DNA of 64,000 bases from Lactobacillus helsingborgensis (lineage in GTDB: Bacteria > Bacillota > Bacilli > Lactobacillales > Lactobacillaceae), in NCBI RefSeq assembly GCF_000970855.1, contig NZ_KQ034046.1:781755-845754 (forward strand), given 5' to 3'. Both the position numbers and the translations under genes were made by a program. The notes below the pieces were generated by a model, which did not search any database, had not been told where the DNA came from, and was given only the letters and a program-made list of their open reading frames with translations. Numbering within the stretch: the stretch's first letter is position 1; every line of letters begins with the position of its first letter. Positions 44,530 to 53,407 of the stretch are shown in pieces.

Positions 44530-45909
44530 ATGAGGCAAGTTAAAACATATCAGGATAAAAAAATTTTAGTTTTAGGCCTCGGTAAAAGCGGTTTTGCAGT
44601 AAGTAAATTACTGCTTAAACTTGGTGCAAAGCTGACTTTGAACGATAAGGCTGATTTAAGTAAAAATCAAAATGCGCAAATACTTGAGAAAATGGGTGTG
44701 CGCGTTATTGGCGGCAAACACCCAGTTGAATTATTAAGTCAGGAACATTTTGACTATCTTGTTAAAAATCCTGGAATACCGTATGAAAATCCAATGGTGC
44801 AAGAGGCACAAAAATTAAATTTGCCACTAATTACTGAACCGGAAATAGCTCTAAGTGTCAGTGAAGCACCATATATTTGTGTCACTGGTTCTAACGGTAA
44901 AACTACCACTGTTATGTTGACACAACAGATACTCGACCGCTATTTAAGCCGAAAAGGTCACCATGCTTATGCCGTAGGCAATATTGGTGTTCCTATTTCT
45001 TCTGTCGTAGAAAAAGCTACCAAAGATGATATTTTAGTTTGTGAAACCTCAAGCTTTCAGCTTCTTGGTGTAACCGATATTGATCCTGTTATTGCAGTAA
45101 TTATTGATATTTATAATAACGTGCATTTAGATTATCATAAAACGTTCACCAATTACGTTAATGCCAAACTAAATGTTACTAGAACGCAATCAAGTGGACA
45201 TTATTTCTTAGCCAACTTTGATCAGAAGGATATTTTACAAAAGGAAAAGCAAGCGACGAATGCTCAGGTTTTAACTTTTTCTGAAAATGATCGCACGGCA
45301 GATTATTTTATTGCCGATGGTTATTTACAAAATCAGCACGGAAAAATCATGAAAACTGCTGCTATGAAGTTGCCTGGCTTGCACAATCAGCAGAATGCTC
45401 TGGTTGCAAGTGCAATTGCACAATTAATGGGTGCTGCTGATGAGGACATTAGGTCAGTTTTAGCTAGTTTTACCGGGGCGAAGCACCGTTTACAATATGT
45501 CATGACCCTTAACGGTCGGAAAATTTATAACGACTCAAAGTCTACCAATATAGAAGCTGCTTCAGTAGCAATTCCGGCTTTTACTGAACCTGAGGTTTGG
45601 ATTGCAGGAGGACTAGATCGCGGCTTTACCTTTGATTCATTAGTGCCCCTTTTAAAAAAGCACGTGAAGGCTGTAGTTTTATATGGTGAAACCCGTTATT
45701 TGCTTGCAGATGCAGCACGTAAAGCAGGTATTGCTAAAATTGTAATTGAAAATACTTTGCAGGAGGCAGTTCCTAAGGCGTATGACTTAACCACTGCAGG
45801 TGATGTTTTACTATTCTCACCGGCATGTGCGTCATGGGATCAATTTAGGACATTTGAAGAACGCGGCGATTATTTTGTTAACTTTGTGAAGGAATTAAAG
45901 ACGAAATAA
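44530..45909 (+). CDS. murD: UDP-MurNAc-L-alanine:D-glutamate ligase MurD
   Basis: MurD adds D-glutamate to the peptidoglycan precursor in the cytoplasm. It has an N-terminal Rossmann-like domain (LVLGLGKSGFA), the ATP-binding loop CVTGSNGKTTT (about 116-126) and conserved HRLQYV and NDSKSTN segments in the Mur-ligase C-terminal domains. The length of 459 residues is typical. It lies directly between mraY and murG in the dcw operon. Confidence 0.97.
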   Translation: MRQVKTYQDKKILVLGLGKSGFAVSKLLLKLGAKLTLNDKADLSKNQNAQILEKMGVRVIGGKHPVELLSQEHFDYLVKNPGIPYENPMVQEAQKLNLPLITEPEIALSVSEAPYICVTGSNGKTTTVMLTQQILDRYLSRKGHHAYAVGNIGVPISSVVEKATKDDILVCETSSFQLLGVTDIDPVIAVIIDIYNNVHLDYHKTFTNYVNAKLNVTRTQSSGHYFLANFDQKDILQKEKQATNAQVLTFSENDRTADYFIADGYLQNQHGKIMKTAAMKLPGLHNQQNALVASAIAQLMGAADEDIRSVLASFTGAKHRLQYVMTLNGRKIYNDSKSTNIEAASVAIPAFTEPEVWIAGGLDRGFTFDSLVPLLKKHVKAVVLYGETRYLLADAARKAGIAKIVIENTLQEAVPKAYDLTTAGDVLLFSPACASWDQFRTFEERGDYFVNFVKELKTK

Positions 45910-45910
45910 A

Positions 45911-47017
45911 ATGAGAATAATATTTACTGGTGGGGGAACAGGTGGACATATATACCCCATTATGGCACTGATTGAACGATTAAAAGAACGTAATTTAGCA
46001 ACCGATGATGATATTTTATTTGTTGGAACTAAAACCGGTCTGGAAGCTAAAATTGTCCCGGCAGCAGGGGTCAATTTTAAAACTATTGAAATGCGTGGCT
46101 TTTCTCGTAAACATATATTGAGTAATTTTGCTACAATTAACCTATTCTTAAAAGCTACAAAAAAAGCAGAGAAAATCATCACTGATTTTAAGCCTGATCT
46201 GGTGATGGGAACCGGTGGCTACGTCAGCGGGGCGATGGTCTACCAAGCAGCAAAAATGAAAATCCCTACGATGATCCACGAATCAAATTCCGTTGTTGGA
46301 GTTGCTAATAAGTTTTTAGGTCATTATGTAGATAAAATTTGCTACACATTTGACGATGCGGCTAAGCAGTTTAGAGAAAAAAAGAAACTGGTCAAAACAG
46401 GCAACCCGCGTTCACAGCAGGTGCTCAATTTATCTGCAACCAAGGTTGATATGCAAGAAGAATGGGGTCTAAATCCGCAAATACCGACTGTTCTGGTATT
46501 TGGTGGTTCTCGGGGTGCTTTAGCTATCAATAGGATAATGCTGAAATCATTGACTCGACTTGAAAAGAAACCTTATCAAGTTATCTGGGTAACAGGAACA
46601 TATTATTATAAGGAAATTGAGCAAAAATTAGCTGGTGTCGATTATGGCAACAGTATAAAGGTTTTGCAATACGTAAAAGATATGCCGGCTCTATTACCAA
46701 AAATGATTTGTGTAGTTTCTCGGTCGGGAGCTACCAGTATTGCTGAGTTCACTGCCTTGGGTGTTCCCGCAATTCTAATACCTAGTCCCAATGTAACTCA
46801 TAATCATCAAATGAAAAATGCACTTGATCTTGAAAAAGCAGGAGCTGCAACGGTGATTGCAGAAGATGATCTTAATATTAATAACTTCATTTCTTCAATA
46901 GATCATATTGTGCTTGATCGCAAATACTATAATGAGATGAGTCAGGCATCCAAAAAACTAGGTGTTCCAGATGCTTCAGATCAAGTAATTAAAGTAATGC
47001 AAGAAATTTCCCAATAA
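45911..47017 (+). CDS. murG: MurG GlcNAc transferase (lipid II synthesis)
   Basis: MurG converts lipid I to lipid II on the inner face of the membrane. The N-terminal glycine loop FTGGGTGGHIYP, the second glycine motif GTGGYVSG, and the donor-binding segment with SRSGATSIAEFTALGVPAIL are all visible. This is a GT28-family, two-domain GT-B fold of 368 residues. It starts one base after the murD stop and continues the dcw operon. Confidence 0.97.
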   Translation: MRIIFTGGGTGGHIYPIMALIERLKERNLATDDDILFVGTKTGLEAKIVPAAGVNFKTIEMRGFSRKHILSNFATINLFLKATKKAEKIITDFKPDLVMGTGGYVSGAMVYQAAKMKIPTMIHESNSVVGVANKFLGHYVDKICYTFDDAAKQFREKKKLVKTGNPRSQQVLNLSATKVDMQEEWGLNPQIPTVLVFGGSRGALAINRIMLKSLTRLEKKPYQVIWVTGTYYYKEIEQKLAGVDYGNSIKVLQYVKDMPALLPKMICVVSRSGATSIAEFTALGVPAILIPSPNVTHNHQMKNALDLEKAGAATVIAEDDLNINNFISSIDHIVLDRKYYNEMSQASKKLGVPDASDQVIKVMQEISQ

Positions 47018-47033
47018 AAAGGAGGTGGGGCAG

Positions 47034-47891
47034 TTGACAAAAAAGCGCGTAACCAAGATAGATCCAAAGGAAAAGTTGTCACCTTATTTGGACCATCAAT
47101 CTAATCGACAAAAGAAAAAGACCAAAGCTAAAACAAAGGTCTCTGCCTCGCTTTCCCAACTACGTAATGAAAGAAAGTCAGCGTTATTAAAACGTTTAGG
47201 TCTCCTTGTTGGTATATCACTTTTTGCGATTTTAGTTTTAGGTTATTATATTTCTCCTCTTGCCAATGTTAAAAGTGTTCAAATAGAAGGAGAAACAGAC
47301 CTGCCAGTAAAAGATGTAGTTACTGCTACCGGAATAAAAGCCAGTGATAAGGTCGTTGACTATCTTTTTAATAAGCAAGTTGTAAATAACAAATTATCCC
47401 AGAAATACTCTGAAATTAAAAATGTCAATTTTCGGGTAAAACATTTTAATAATTTAGTAATTAAAATTGATGAATATCACACTAAAGGATATATCAAAAC
47501 AAATAAGGGCTATCGCAAGATACTTTCACATGGCAAATTAGGTAGCCAATATATTCCTTGGTCAAAAGTTAGCTCAGATAAACCGGTTTTTGTCGGATAC
47601 AATCACGAAATTTCCTTAAAGGAAACTTTAAATTTGTTCAACAGCTTACCGAGTGATTTTCAAGATCAAATCAAATTATTAAGTGGCAATACTCGCAGAA
47701 AATCCCAAGTAATATTTTTAATGAAAGATGGAAATGTAGTTATTGGCAACGTTTCTACCCTCAAAAGCAAATTAAAGTATTATAATAAAATAAAAACTAA
47801 AGTGGGAAAAAATACTTTGATTGATTTAGAAGTAGGTGCGTTTAGCAGGCCACTTACACCAAACGAAAAGCGAGCTTATGGTATAACTTAG
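47034..47891 (+). CDS. divIB: Cell division protein DivIB/FtsQ
   Basis: DivIB is the bitopic divisome scaffold that complexes with FtsL and DivIC. It has a long, basic cytoplasmic N-terminus (about 60 residues), a single transmembrane helix (LGLLVGISLFAILVLGYYI), a POTRA domain (VKSVQIEGETDLPVKDVV) and a beta domain. I assign a TTG start at 47034, nine bases after AAAGGAGG; the in-frame GTG at 47025 overlaps the ribosome binding site itself. The length is then 285 residues. Confidence 0.93.
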   Translation: MTKKRVTKIDPKEKLSPYLDHQSNRQKKKTKAKTKVSASLSQLRNERKSALLKRLGLLVGISLFAILVLGYYISPLANVKSVQIEGETDLPVKDVVTATGIKASDKVVDYLFNKQVVNNKLSQKYSEIKNVNFRVKHFNNLVIKIDEYHTKGYIKTNKGYRKILSHGKLGSQYIPWSKVSSDKPVFVGYNHEISLKETLNLFNSLPSDFQDQIKLLSGNTRRKSQVIFLMKDGNVVIGNVSTLKSKLKYYNKIKTKVGKNTLIDLEVGAFSRPLTPNEKRAYGIT

Positions 47892-47912
47892 GCTGATTTT
47901 GAGCTCCTTTTA

Positions 47913-47921
47913 TGGTAAAAT
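47913..47921 (+). promoter_or_regulatory. Possible internal promoter before ftsA
   Basis: An extended -10 like element TGGTAAAAT lies in the 60-base gap between divIB and ftsA. The -35 match is weak (CTGATT, 47893-47898, 17-base spacing). It could raise ftsAZ expression independently of the long dcw transcript. Confidence 0.45.
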
Positions 47922-47951
47922 TTTTTTAAAAGCAGCAACAGGGGGTAAATT

Positions 47952-49310
47952 TTGGACAATTCAAATTTATTAGTGGGCTTAGACATTGGCACCACAAGTG
48001 TGAAAGCGGTTGTAGCCGATTCAGGCAAGGTAATTGGAGCAGTTGCGGTTCCTAATCAAGGGATGCGGCATGGTAATATAGTTGATATTGATGAAACAGC
48101 ATCTGCTATTAGTAAAGCATTAAAAGAAATAGCTAAAAAAACAAATGCTAATATTTACCGAGTTGTAACTGGTATACCTGTAGGAATGTTGCAGCTTGAA
48201 ACTGCAAGCGATTTGGTTAATGTAGGCGATAATGGTCAAGAGGTCGGCAATCAGGATGTAATGCGTGTTGTACGTGCTGCAGTCAGATCTGCCGTTAAAA
48301 ATGAACGCGAACCTATTGCCTTTTTGCCAAGCCGTTTTTTAATTGATGGCAGAACTGAAGTTGATGATCCCCGCAAAATGATTGCTCATTCGCTTTCCGT
48401 ACAGGGTATCATGCTGACTGCCCCAGCTAGTCCTTTGCATAATATTAAAAAAGCTATTGAACGTGCTGGCTATCGTAACAACTTTTTTATTCCCACCCCA
48501 CTTGCAATTGCCAGCGTAGCTTTAACTGAAAGTGAACGTCATTTTGGCTCAATTATCCTTGATTTAGGCGGAGGTGTTACTACTGCTACTGTAATTCACA
48601 ATAATCAGATTAAATATGCCAATATCGATTTTGAAGGTGGCAGCGATATTAGTAATGACATCTCAGTTGTTCTCAGCACTTCAAAAAGAGACGCTGAACA
48701 AATTAAATTAGATTATGGTTATGCCGATCCTAATTTGGCCTCAAGTAAAAATAAATTTGCAGTAAATAGCGTCGGTTCCAATGGCCAACAAATGATTGAT
48801 GAAGAATATTTAAGTGAAATAATCAACGCTCGGGTCATGCAAACCATTGATAGAATTGAAAAAGGTTTAATTAAGCATGATGCCTTGAAATTACCGGGCG
48901 GCATTGTGATTACAGGTGGAAGCAGTCTTCTACAAGGTTTTGATAGCATAATTGCTAACACTTTAAACGTCAAAGCCAGAATTTATCAACCAGATCAGAT
49001 TGGAATGCGCAATCCAATTTACTCAGCTGCTTTCGGTGTTGTGAACTATGCATATAAAATGTCAGATATTGATTTTTTGGTAATTAATGCAATATACGGT
49101 AGTAACTCGTTAGGACAAGAAGAAAATTCGGCTCCAAAAAGTACAAAAACTTCTAAAAGAGCGGCTGCTGTTAATGAAACAAAAAGAAAAGAAGAATATA
49201 ATAGACATGAGTTACTAAAGCGAGAAAAAAGTTCGCAAAGTAAACCGAAAAATAATACGCAAAATAAAGATAAAAGCTTTAAGAGCTTTTTTAAAAAGTT
49301 CTTTGATTAA
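47952..49310 (+). CDS. ftsA: Cell division protein FtsA
   Basis: FtsA is the actin-like membrane tether of the Z-ring. It shows the phosphate-1 loop GLDIGTTSVKAVV, the SHS2 (1C) domain, the phosphate-2 loop ILDLGGGVTTATV and the adenosine motif GIVITGGSSLL. A lysine-rich linker leads to the C-terminal amphipathic membrane-targeting helix (FKSFFKKFFD). Translation starts with TTG at 47952 after an AGGGGG site. The 452 residues are usual for lactobacilli. Confidence 0.96.
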   Translation: MDNSNLLVGLDIGTTSVKAVVADSGKVIGAVAVPNQGMRHGNIVDIDETASAISKALKEIAKKTNANIYRVVTGIPVGMLQLETASDLVNVGDNGQEVGNQDVMRVVRAAVRSAVKNEREPIAFLPSRFLIDGRTEVDDPRKMIAHSLSVQGIMLTAPASPLHNIKKAIERAGYRNNFFIPTPLAIASVALTESERHFGSIILDLGGGVTTATVIHNNQIKYANIDFEGGSDISNDISVVLSTSKRDAEQIKLDYGYADPNLASSKNKFAVNSVGSNGQQMIDEEYLSEIINARVMQTIDRIEKGLIKHDALKLPGGIVITGGSSLLQGFDSIIANTLNVKARIYQPDQIGMRNPIYSAAFGVVNYAYKMSDIDFLVINAIYGSNSLGQEENSAPKSTKTSKRAAAVNETKRKEEYNRHELLKREKSSQSKPKNNTQNKDKSFKSFFKKFFD

Positions 49311-49324
49311 AGGTGGTTAATTAG

Positions 49325-50662
49325 ATGGATTTCACGTTCGATTCAGACGACAATAAAAATGCTGTCATCAAAGTTATTGGTGTCGGTGGTGCTGGTGGTA
49401 ATGCTGTTAATCGGATGATCGATGATGGTGTGCAAGGAGTATCTTTCGTTGCTGCTAACACTGATGTACAAGCATTAAATAGTAATAAGGCTGAAAATAA
49501 AATTCAACTTGGGCCTAAATTGACGAGAGGATTAGGTGCGGGTTCTCACCCAGAAGTTGGTCAAAAAGCTGCAGAAGAAAGTGAGCAGACTATTGAGGAT
49601 GCGCTAAAAGGTGCGGACATGATCTTCATTACTGCCGGTATGGGTGGCGGCACTGGTACTGGTGCTGCACCTATTGTAGCTAAAATTGCGCGAGAGACAG
49701 GCGCCTTGACTGTCGGTGTTGTCACTCGTCCTTTTACTTTTGAGGGTCCTAAGCGTTCAAAAAATGCTGCTGAGGGAATTGCGCAACTGAAACAATATGT
49801 TGATACACTAGTTATCATTGCCAATAACCGTTTGCTGGAAATGGTTGATAAGAAAACCCCAATGATGGATGCCTTTAAAGAAGCCGATAATGTTTTAAAG
49901 CAAGGTGTACAAGGTATTTCTGATTTGATTACTTCCACTGATTACGTAAACCTTGATTTTGCGGATGTTAAAACAGTGATGGCTAACCAAGGAGCGGCTT
50001 TAATGGGAATTGGTCGTGCGAGTGGTGAAAACAGAACGGTTGAAGCTACTAAGTTGGCTATTTCGTCTCCTTTACTTGAAGTATCAATTGATGGTGCTAA
50101 ACAAGTTTTGCTTAACATAACTGGTGGTCCTGATTTAACTTTATTTGAAGCACAAGATGCGTCTGAGATAGTATCTAAGGCTGCTGGAGATGACGTTAAT
50201 ATTATTTTTGGTACTTCCATTAATCCTAATTTAGGAGATGAAGTTGTGGTAACTGTAATTGCTACTGGAATAAATTCACAAGCAGAAGAAGAAGCTTCTA
50301 AGCAGTTACCAGGTCACAGCCACCAGATTAAATCTCACCCTGAAAGTGTTAGTTCAAATAGTGCTGCTGAAACAGCTAACAGAACTGCTTCTGAACCAAA
50401 ATCAGGCTTAAGCAGCGCTTCTGGCTCAGTTCAACAAGCTCCTAAGCATAAACCTATGGTCGATCCGACAAGTGTCTGGGGCTTAGACAATGATAATGAA
50501 GGGAATCGTCGTACAAATCCAAGTGAGATCAGTTCGCAAGAAGAAACTTCAAGTTCATTTGATGACGATGATCAGAGCCGAATTTCACAAATCGAAACTA
50601 ACGCTTTTGATGACGATGATACTGATGACATTCCATTTTTCAGGCATCGTGGTGAAAACTAA
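49325..50662 (+). CDS. ftsZ: Cell division GTPase FtsZ
   Basis: FtsZ is the tubulin-like GTPase that forms the cytokinetic ring. The GTP-binding motifs [13 protein letters not shown] and the tubulin signature [10 protein letters not shown] (about 107-116) are intact, as is the T7 synergy loop with NLDFADVK. A long, Ser/Gln/Asp-rich disordered linker (from about residue 325) ends in the conserved tail [13 protein letters not shown], which binds FtsA, SepF and EzrA. The 445 residues are normal for the genus. Confidence 0.99.
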   Translation: MDFTFDSDDNKNAVIKVIGVGGAGGNAVNRMIDDGVQGVSFVAANTDVQALNSNKAENKIQLGPKLTRGLGAGSHPEVGQKAAEESEQTIEDALKGADMIFITAGMGGGTGTGAAPIVAKIARETGALTVGVVTRPFTFEGPKRSKNAAEGIAQLKQYVDTLVIIANNRLLEMVDKKTPMMDAFKEADNVLKQGVQGISDLITSTDYVNLDFADVKTVMANQGAALMGIGRASGENRTVEATKLAISSPLLEVSIDGAKQVLLNITGGPDLTLFEAQDASEIVSKAAGDDVNIIFGTSINPNLGDEVVVTVIATGINSQAEEEASKQLPGHSHQIKSHPESVSSNSAAETANRTASEPKSGLSSASGSVQQAPKHKPMVDPTSVWGLDNDNEGNRRTNPSEISSQEETSSSFDDDDQSRISQIETNAFDDDDTDDIPFFRHRGEN

Positions 50663-50677
50663 TAGGAGGCAAAAGTA

Positions 50678-51118
50678 ATGGCTTTTAGTAAAATAGGCAA
50701 GTTCTTCGGTGTTGCCAGCGATGATGACGAAATGCTGGAAGATGAATACGGTGAAGAACAGCAGATAGCTGATGAGGACAATCTTAATAACGGTGCAATT
50801 GATCGTGACAAGGTAGTTTCTATCAAGTCGGGTATCAGCGCGAATAAGAGTAAGATAGTTCTTTATGAGCCACGTGTATACTCAGATGCAAAAGATGTTG
50901 CCCAAAATTTGCTTAGTAATAAAGCGGTAATCATTAATTTTAGCCGAATGGAAGATGCTTCTGCTAGGAGAATTGTCGATTTTATCACGGGTACTGTTTA
51001 CGCTTTAAATGGCGAAATTCAACGTATTGGGGATAAAATATTTTTGGCTACACCACCAAAGTTTGTTACTAATGGTAAAATTAGTGATTTAGTTGATAAG
51101 AAAGATACTTTGAGTTAA
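50678..51118 (+). CDS. sepF: Cell division protein SepF
   Basis: SepF is a membrane-binding FtsZ anchor that assembles into arcs at the septum. A short amphipathic N-terminus (MAFSKIGKFFG) precedes an acidic linker and a conserved globular domain (about 60-140) with VIINFSRMEDASARRIVDF. The length is 146 residues. It follows ftsZ by 15 bases and overlaps the next start. The ylmD and ylmE genes usually found before sepF in Bacillus are absent. Confidence 0.96.
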   Translation: MAFSKIGKFFGVASDDDEMLEDEYGEEQQIADEDNLNNGAIDRDKVVSIKSGISANKSKIVLYEPRVYSDAKDVAQNLLSNKAVIINFSRMEDASARRIVDFITGTVYALNGEIQRIGDKIFLATPPKFVTNGKISDLVDKKDTLS

Positions 51119-51423
51119 TGGCAATCAGAATAATATACTACGGAATTTACATACTAAACTATGCCATTTGGATATATAGTATTGTTATGGTGATTGATGC
51201 GATTTTAAGTTGGGTTCCTTCAATGCGTGATTCAGCTGTTGGCAGAATAATTAATCGCATTATTGATCCCTACTTAAATCTCTTTCGTAAAGGTCCAATT
51301 GAACGGTTATCACAAACTATCGGAATTGATATTTCTTTTTTAATCGGTCTATTATTGCTTTACTTTGTGCAGGATTATGCTATTAAATGGCTTGCGAATA
51401 TTCTTTTCCGGATATTTGCTTAA
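51118..51423 (+). CDS. YggT/YlmG family membrane protein
   Basis: This 101-residue integral membrane protein carries the YggT repeat signature (ILSWVPSMRDS, then NRIIDPYLNLFRKGPI) flanked by two long hydrophobic segments. YlmG proteins are widely conserved between sepF and ylmH and are implicated in division or membrane organisation, but have no known biochemical function. Its start overlaps the sepF stop (TAATG). The dcw terminator follows. Confidence 0.92.
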   Translation: MAIRIIYYGIYILNYAIWIYSIVMVIDAILSWVPSMRDSAVGRIINRIIDPYLNLFRKGPIERLSQTIGIDISFLIGLLLLYFVQDYAIKWLANILFRIFA

Positions 51424-51443
51424 TTACAATTTAAAAATGAATA

Positions 51444-51496
51444 AAATAGCTGATAAAACTCGTTAAACAAAACTTAGCTTTATCAGCTATTTATTT
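51444..51496 (+). terminator. Terminator at the end of the dcw operon
   Basis: A 14-bp perfect stem (51444-51457 with 51479-51492) around a 21-base loop runs into a T-rich tail. It separates yggT from ylmH. Confidence 0.75.
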
Positions 51497-51531
51497 ACAA
51501 ATTTACTTACCTGCCTTTACCAGTTTGTTCA

Positions 51532-51540
51532 TGCTATAAT
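51532..51540 (+). promoter_or_regulatory. ylmH-divIVA promoter (extended -10)
   Basis: TGCTATAAT, the same extended -10 as at mreB, lies 55 bases before the ylmH start. The -35 is poor. Confidence 0.55.
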
Positions 51541-51595
51541 TAATCAAAAAAGAAGTTTCATTCTCAAGAGTTTGAGTGTTTTTAGGAGGAATTTT

Positions 51596-52426
51596 GTGAA
51601 AATAGAAAACGTTTATAAGCGTAGCCATTATGCTAAAAACGTTTTATTTAAAAATGATGTTGCTGCAGAAAAAACAGTAGATAAAATGGCTGGTTTTATC
51701 AACGACGTTCTTTATAAGCACAACGTGGTATTGACAGATTTTTTAAATCCTGGAGAAAGGGATATTCTCAAAAGTGTAGCTGGTGACGATGTTAGCTTGC
51801 TCGAATTTGGCGGCTATAATTCTGCCGAAAAAAAGCGGGTGTTGTTAGATAATAGTAATTTAGAGTTCTCACCAGCAGCATTTCAAATCACTGTTTTTGA
51901 CATTGTGTATTCTCAAAAATTTGCCACCTTGACACATAGTGCAATCTTGGGTTCTTTAGCTAATTCTGGTGTTGAAACATCAACTTTTGGTGATATTATT
52001 ACTGATGGTGCTGGTCACTGGCAATTTTTTGCTAAAAGTGAATTGAGCGATTTTTTTACCAGTGAAATAAATTATATTGGTCACACGAAGGTGAGATTAA
52101 GACCTACCACTAAGCAAAAAGTTCTTATTGTAGAAGATGATAGCGCACAAGCGACTGCCATTGCTTCTTCTTTAAGACTAGATGCGTTAGTAGCTGCTAT
52201 ATCGAAAAAAAGCAGACAACAGACCAAAAATGATATAGCAAATAATTTGGTTAAATTGAATTGGCATAGTGCAACCAATTTTAATATAATGATTAAAGAA
52301 GATGATGTTCTAAGCATAAGACACTTTGGCAGAATAAAGATTTTAGACGTTAAAACAACTAAGAAAGGTAAATTTAAGGTGGTGTATAAACTGTGGCAGA
52401 CGAAAAGGAAAAAGAGCAAAGACTAA
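51596..52426 (+). CDS. ylmH: YlmH family S4-domain RNA-binding protein
   Basis: YlmH proteins bind RNA or ribosomes through a C-terminal S4 domain (here about residues 196-255, with SATNFNIMIKEDDVLSIRHFG). The N-terminal half contains the YlmH-specific domain with FLNPGERDIL and GDIITDGAGHWQFF. A role in ribosome rescue has been reported for the family in Bacillus. The start is the GTG at 51596 after AGGAGG; a longer frame from 51572 lacks a site. It overlaps divIVA by 34 bases. Confidence 0.93.
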   Translation: MKIENVYKRSHYAKNVLFKNDVAAEKTVDKMAGFINDVLYKHNVVLTDFLNPGERDILKSVAGDDVSLLEFGGYNSAEKKRVLLDNSNLEFSPAAFQITVFDIVYSQKFATLTHSAILGSLANSGVETSTFGDIITDGAGHWQFFAKSELSDFFTSEINYIGHTKVRLRPTTKQKVLIVEDDSAQATAIASSLRLDALVAAISKKSRQQTKNDIANNLVKLNWHSATNFNIMIKEDDVLSIRHFGRIKILDVKTTKKGKFKVVYKLWQTKRKKSKD

Positions 52427-53187
52427 CTCCGATGGAAATTCACAATAAAGAATTTAAAAAGCGGGGCTTCAGTGGATACGATAGACGTGAAGTAGATAGT
52501 TTTATAGATCAAATTATTAACGATTATGGCGATGCTCTTGATCAAACTGTTGATTTAAAAAATGAGGTTGTCAATTTACAAAATCAAGTTTCTGAATTAC
52601 AGAAGCAAGTTGACCAGTATCAACAAAACGAAAATGCAACTAAAGAGGCAGTTGGTAACGCTAAGATTAAAGCGGAAAGAATCATCAACGATGCAACTGT
52701 TCAGGCAAATAATGAGGCTGAACAGGCCAAGATTGATACTGATTACCAGCGTCAGCAGCTTGAATCAGTTAAATCAGATTATGATCGTGTCAAAAAAGAG
52801 GTTGCTGGTTACCGTAGTTACATTCAAGAGCTTTTACAAAAAGCTATTGAAAATCTTAATGATGAAAAATGGCAAAAAGCTCTTGATAAATACTTCGGTA
52901 CAGAGCGTTTTTATCCTCCAGATGGTGCAGAACCAATCATGTTAACCGATGAAGAAGAAGAAGTTGACGTAGACGATGATGATGACGATGATGGCATCGA
53001 GGTTGACAACGATAGTGCCGATGAAGTAAACTTTGAACAAGACATTGACGAAGATAATGATAGTCCTCAGCCAATGACGGGTGATAGTCCCAGCATTGAA
53101 ACTGTCAATAATCAAAGCAGTTCTTCCAATACCAATAGTTCAGGTCCTACTGTTATCTTTCCGAATGACTATAAAAATCATAAATAA
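52393..53187 (+). CDS. divIVA: DivIVA cell-division/polarity protein
   Basis: DivIVA binds curved membrane at poles and septa and recruits partners. The conserved lipid-binding N-terminus (LTPMEIHNKEFKKRGFSGY, then EVDSFIDQI) is followed by two coiled-coil segments (to about residue 160). A long, very acidic tail follows (from about residue 190, with a run of seven Asp), then a Ser/Asn-rich end. The GTG start at 52393 lies inside the ylmH end, nine bases after AAGGTGG. The 264 residues are longer than the Bacillus protein because of the tail. Confidence 0.95.
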   Translation: MADEKEKEQRLTPMEIHNKEFKKRGFSGYDRREVDSFIDQIINDYGDALDQTVDLKNEVVNLQNQVSELQKQVDQYQQNENATKEAVGNAKIKAERIINDATVQANNEAEQAKIDTDYQRQQLESVKSDYDRVKKEVAGYRSYIQELLQKAIENLNDEKWQKALDKYFGTERFYPPDGAEPIMLTDEEEEVDVDDDDDDDGIEVDNDSADEVNFEQDIDEDNDSPQPMTGDSPSIETVNNQSSSSNTNSSGPTVIFPNDYKNHK

Positions 53188-53194
53188 CAAACTG

Positions 53195-53391
53195 GCAGTA
53201 AAACCTAAGAGCAATTCAGCGAATTAGCGCCGGTGTGAGGCTAGTATCAGAGCTCAAAGGTTGATCAGCTGTTAATAATGGTTTGTTACGTAAGTTGTAC
53301 GATACACAATCAATAAGTGGAGCTTAAAAGCTCAATTTAGGTGGTACCACGATAATTAACCTCGCCCTAATTTTAGGACGAGGCTTTTTTT
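53195..53391 (+). ncRNA. T-box leader controlling ileS (isoleucine, AUC specifier)
   Basis: The T-box core AGGTGGTACCACG lies at 53339-53351. The regulated terminator follows at 53360-53391. In stem I an ATC triplet at 53246-53248 lies in the expected specifier position, before AGAGCTC which pairs back to GAGC. Uncharged isoleucine tRNA should induce ileS. The 5' boundary is approximate. Confidence 0.9.
53360..53391 (+). terminator. Regulated terminator of the ileS T-box
   Basis: The arms CCTCG-C-CCTAA and TTAGG-A-CGAGG enclose a 2-base loop with one C/A mismatch, followed by seven T. It competes with the T-box antiterminator. Confidence 0.88.
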
Positions 53392-53407
53392 ACAGAAAGG
53401 AATAAAA

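Noticed and set aside
49561-49938. Antisense frame of 125 codons within ftsZ
   Set aside because: It is the complement of strongly conserved ftsZ sequence, with no start signal or known domain.
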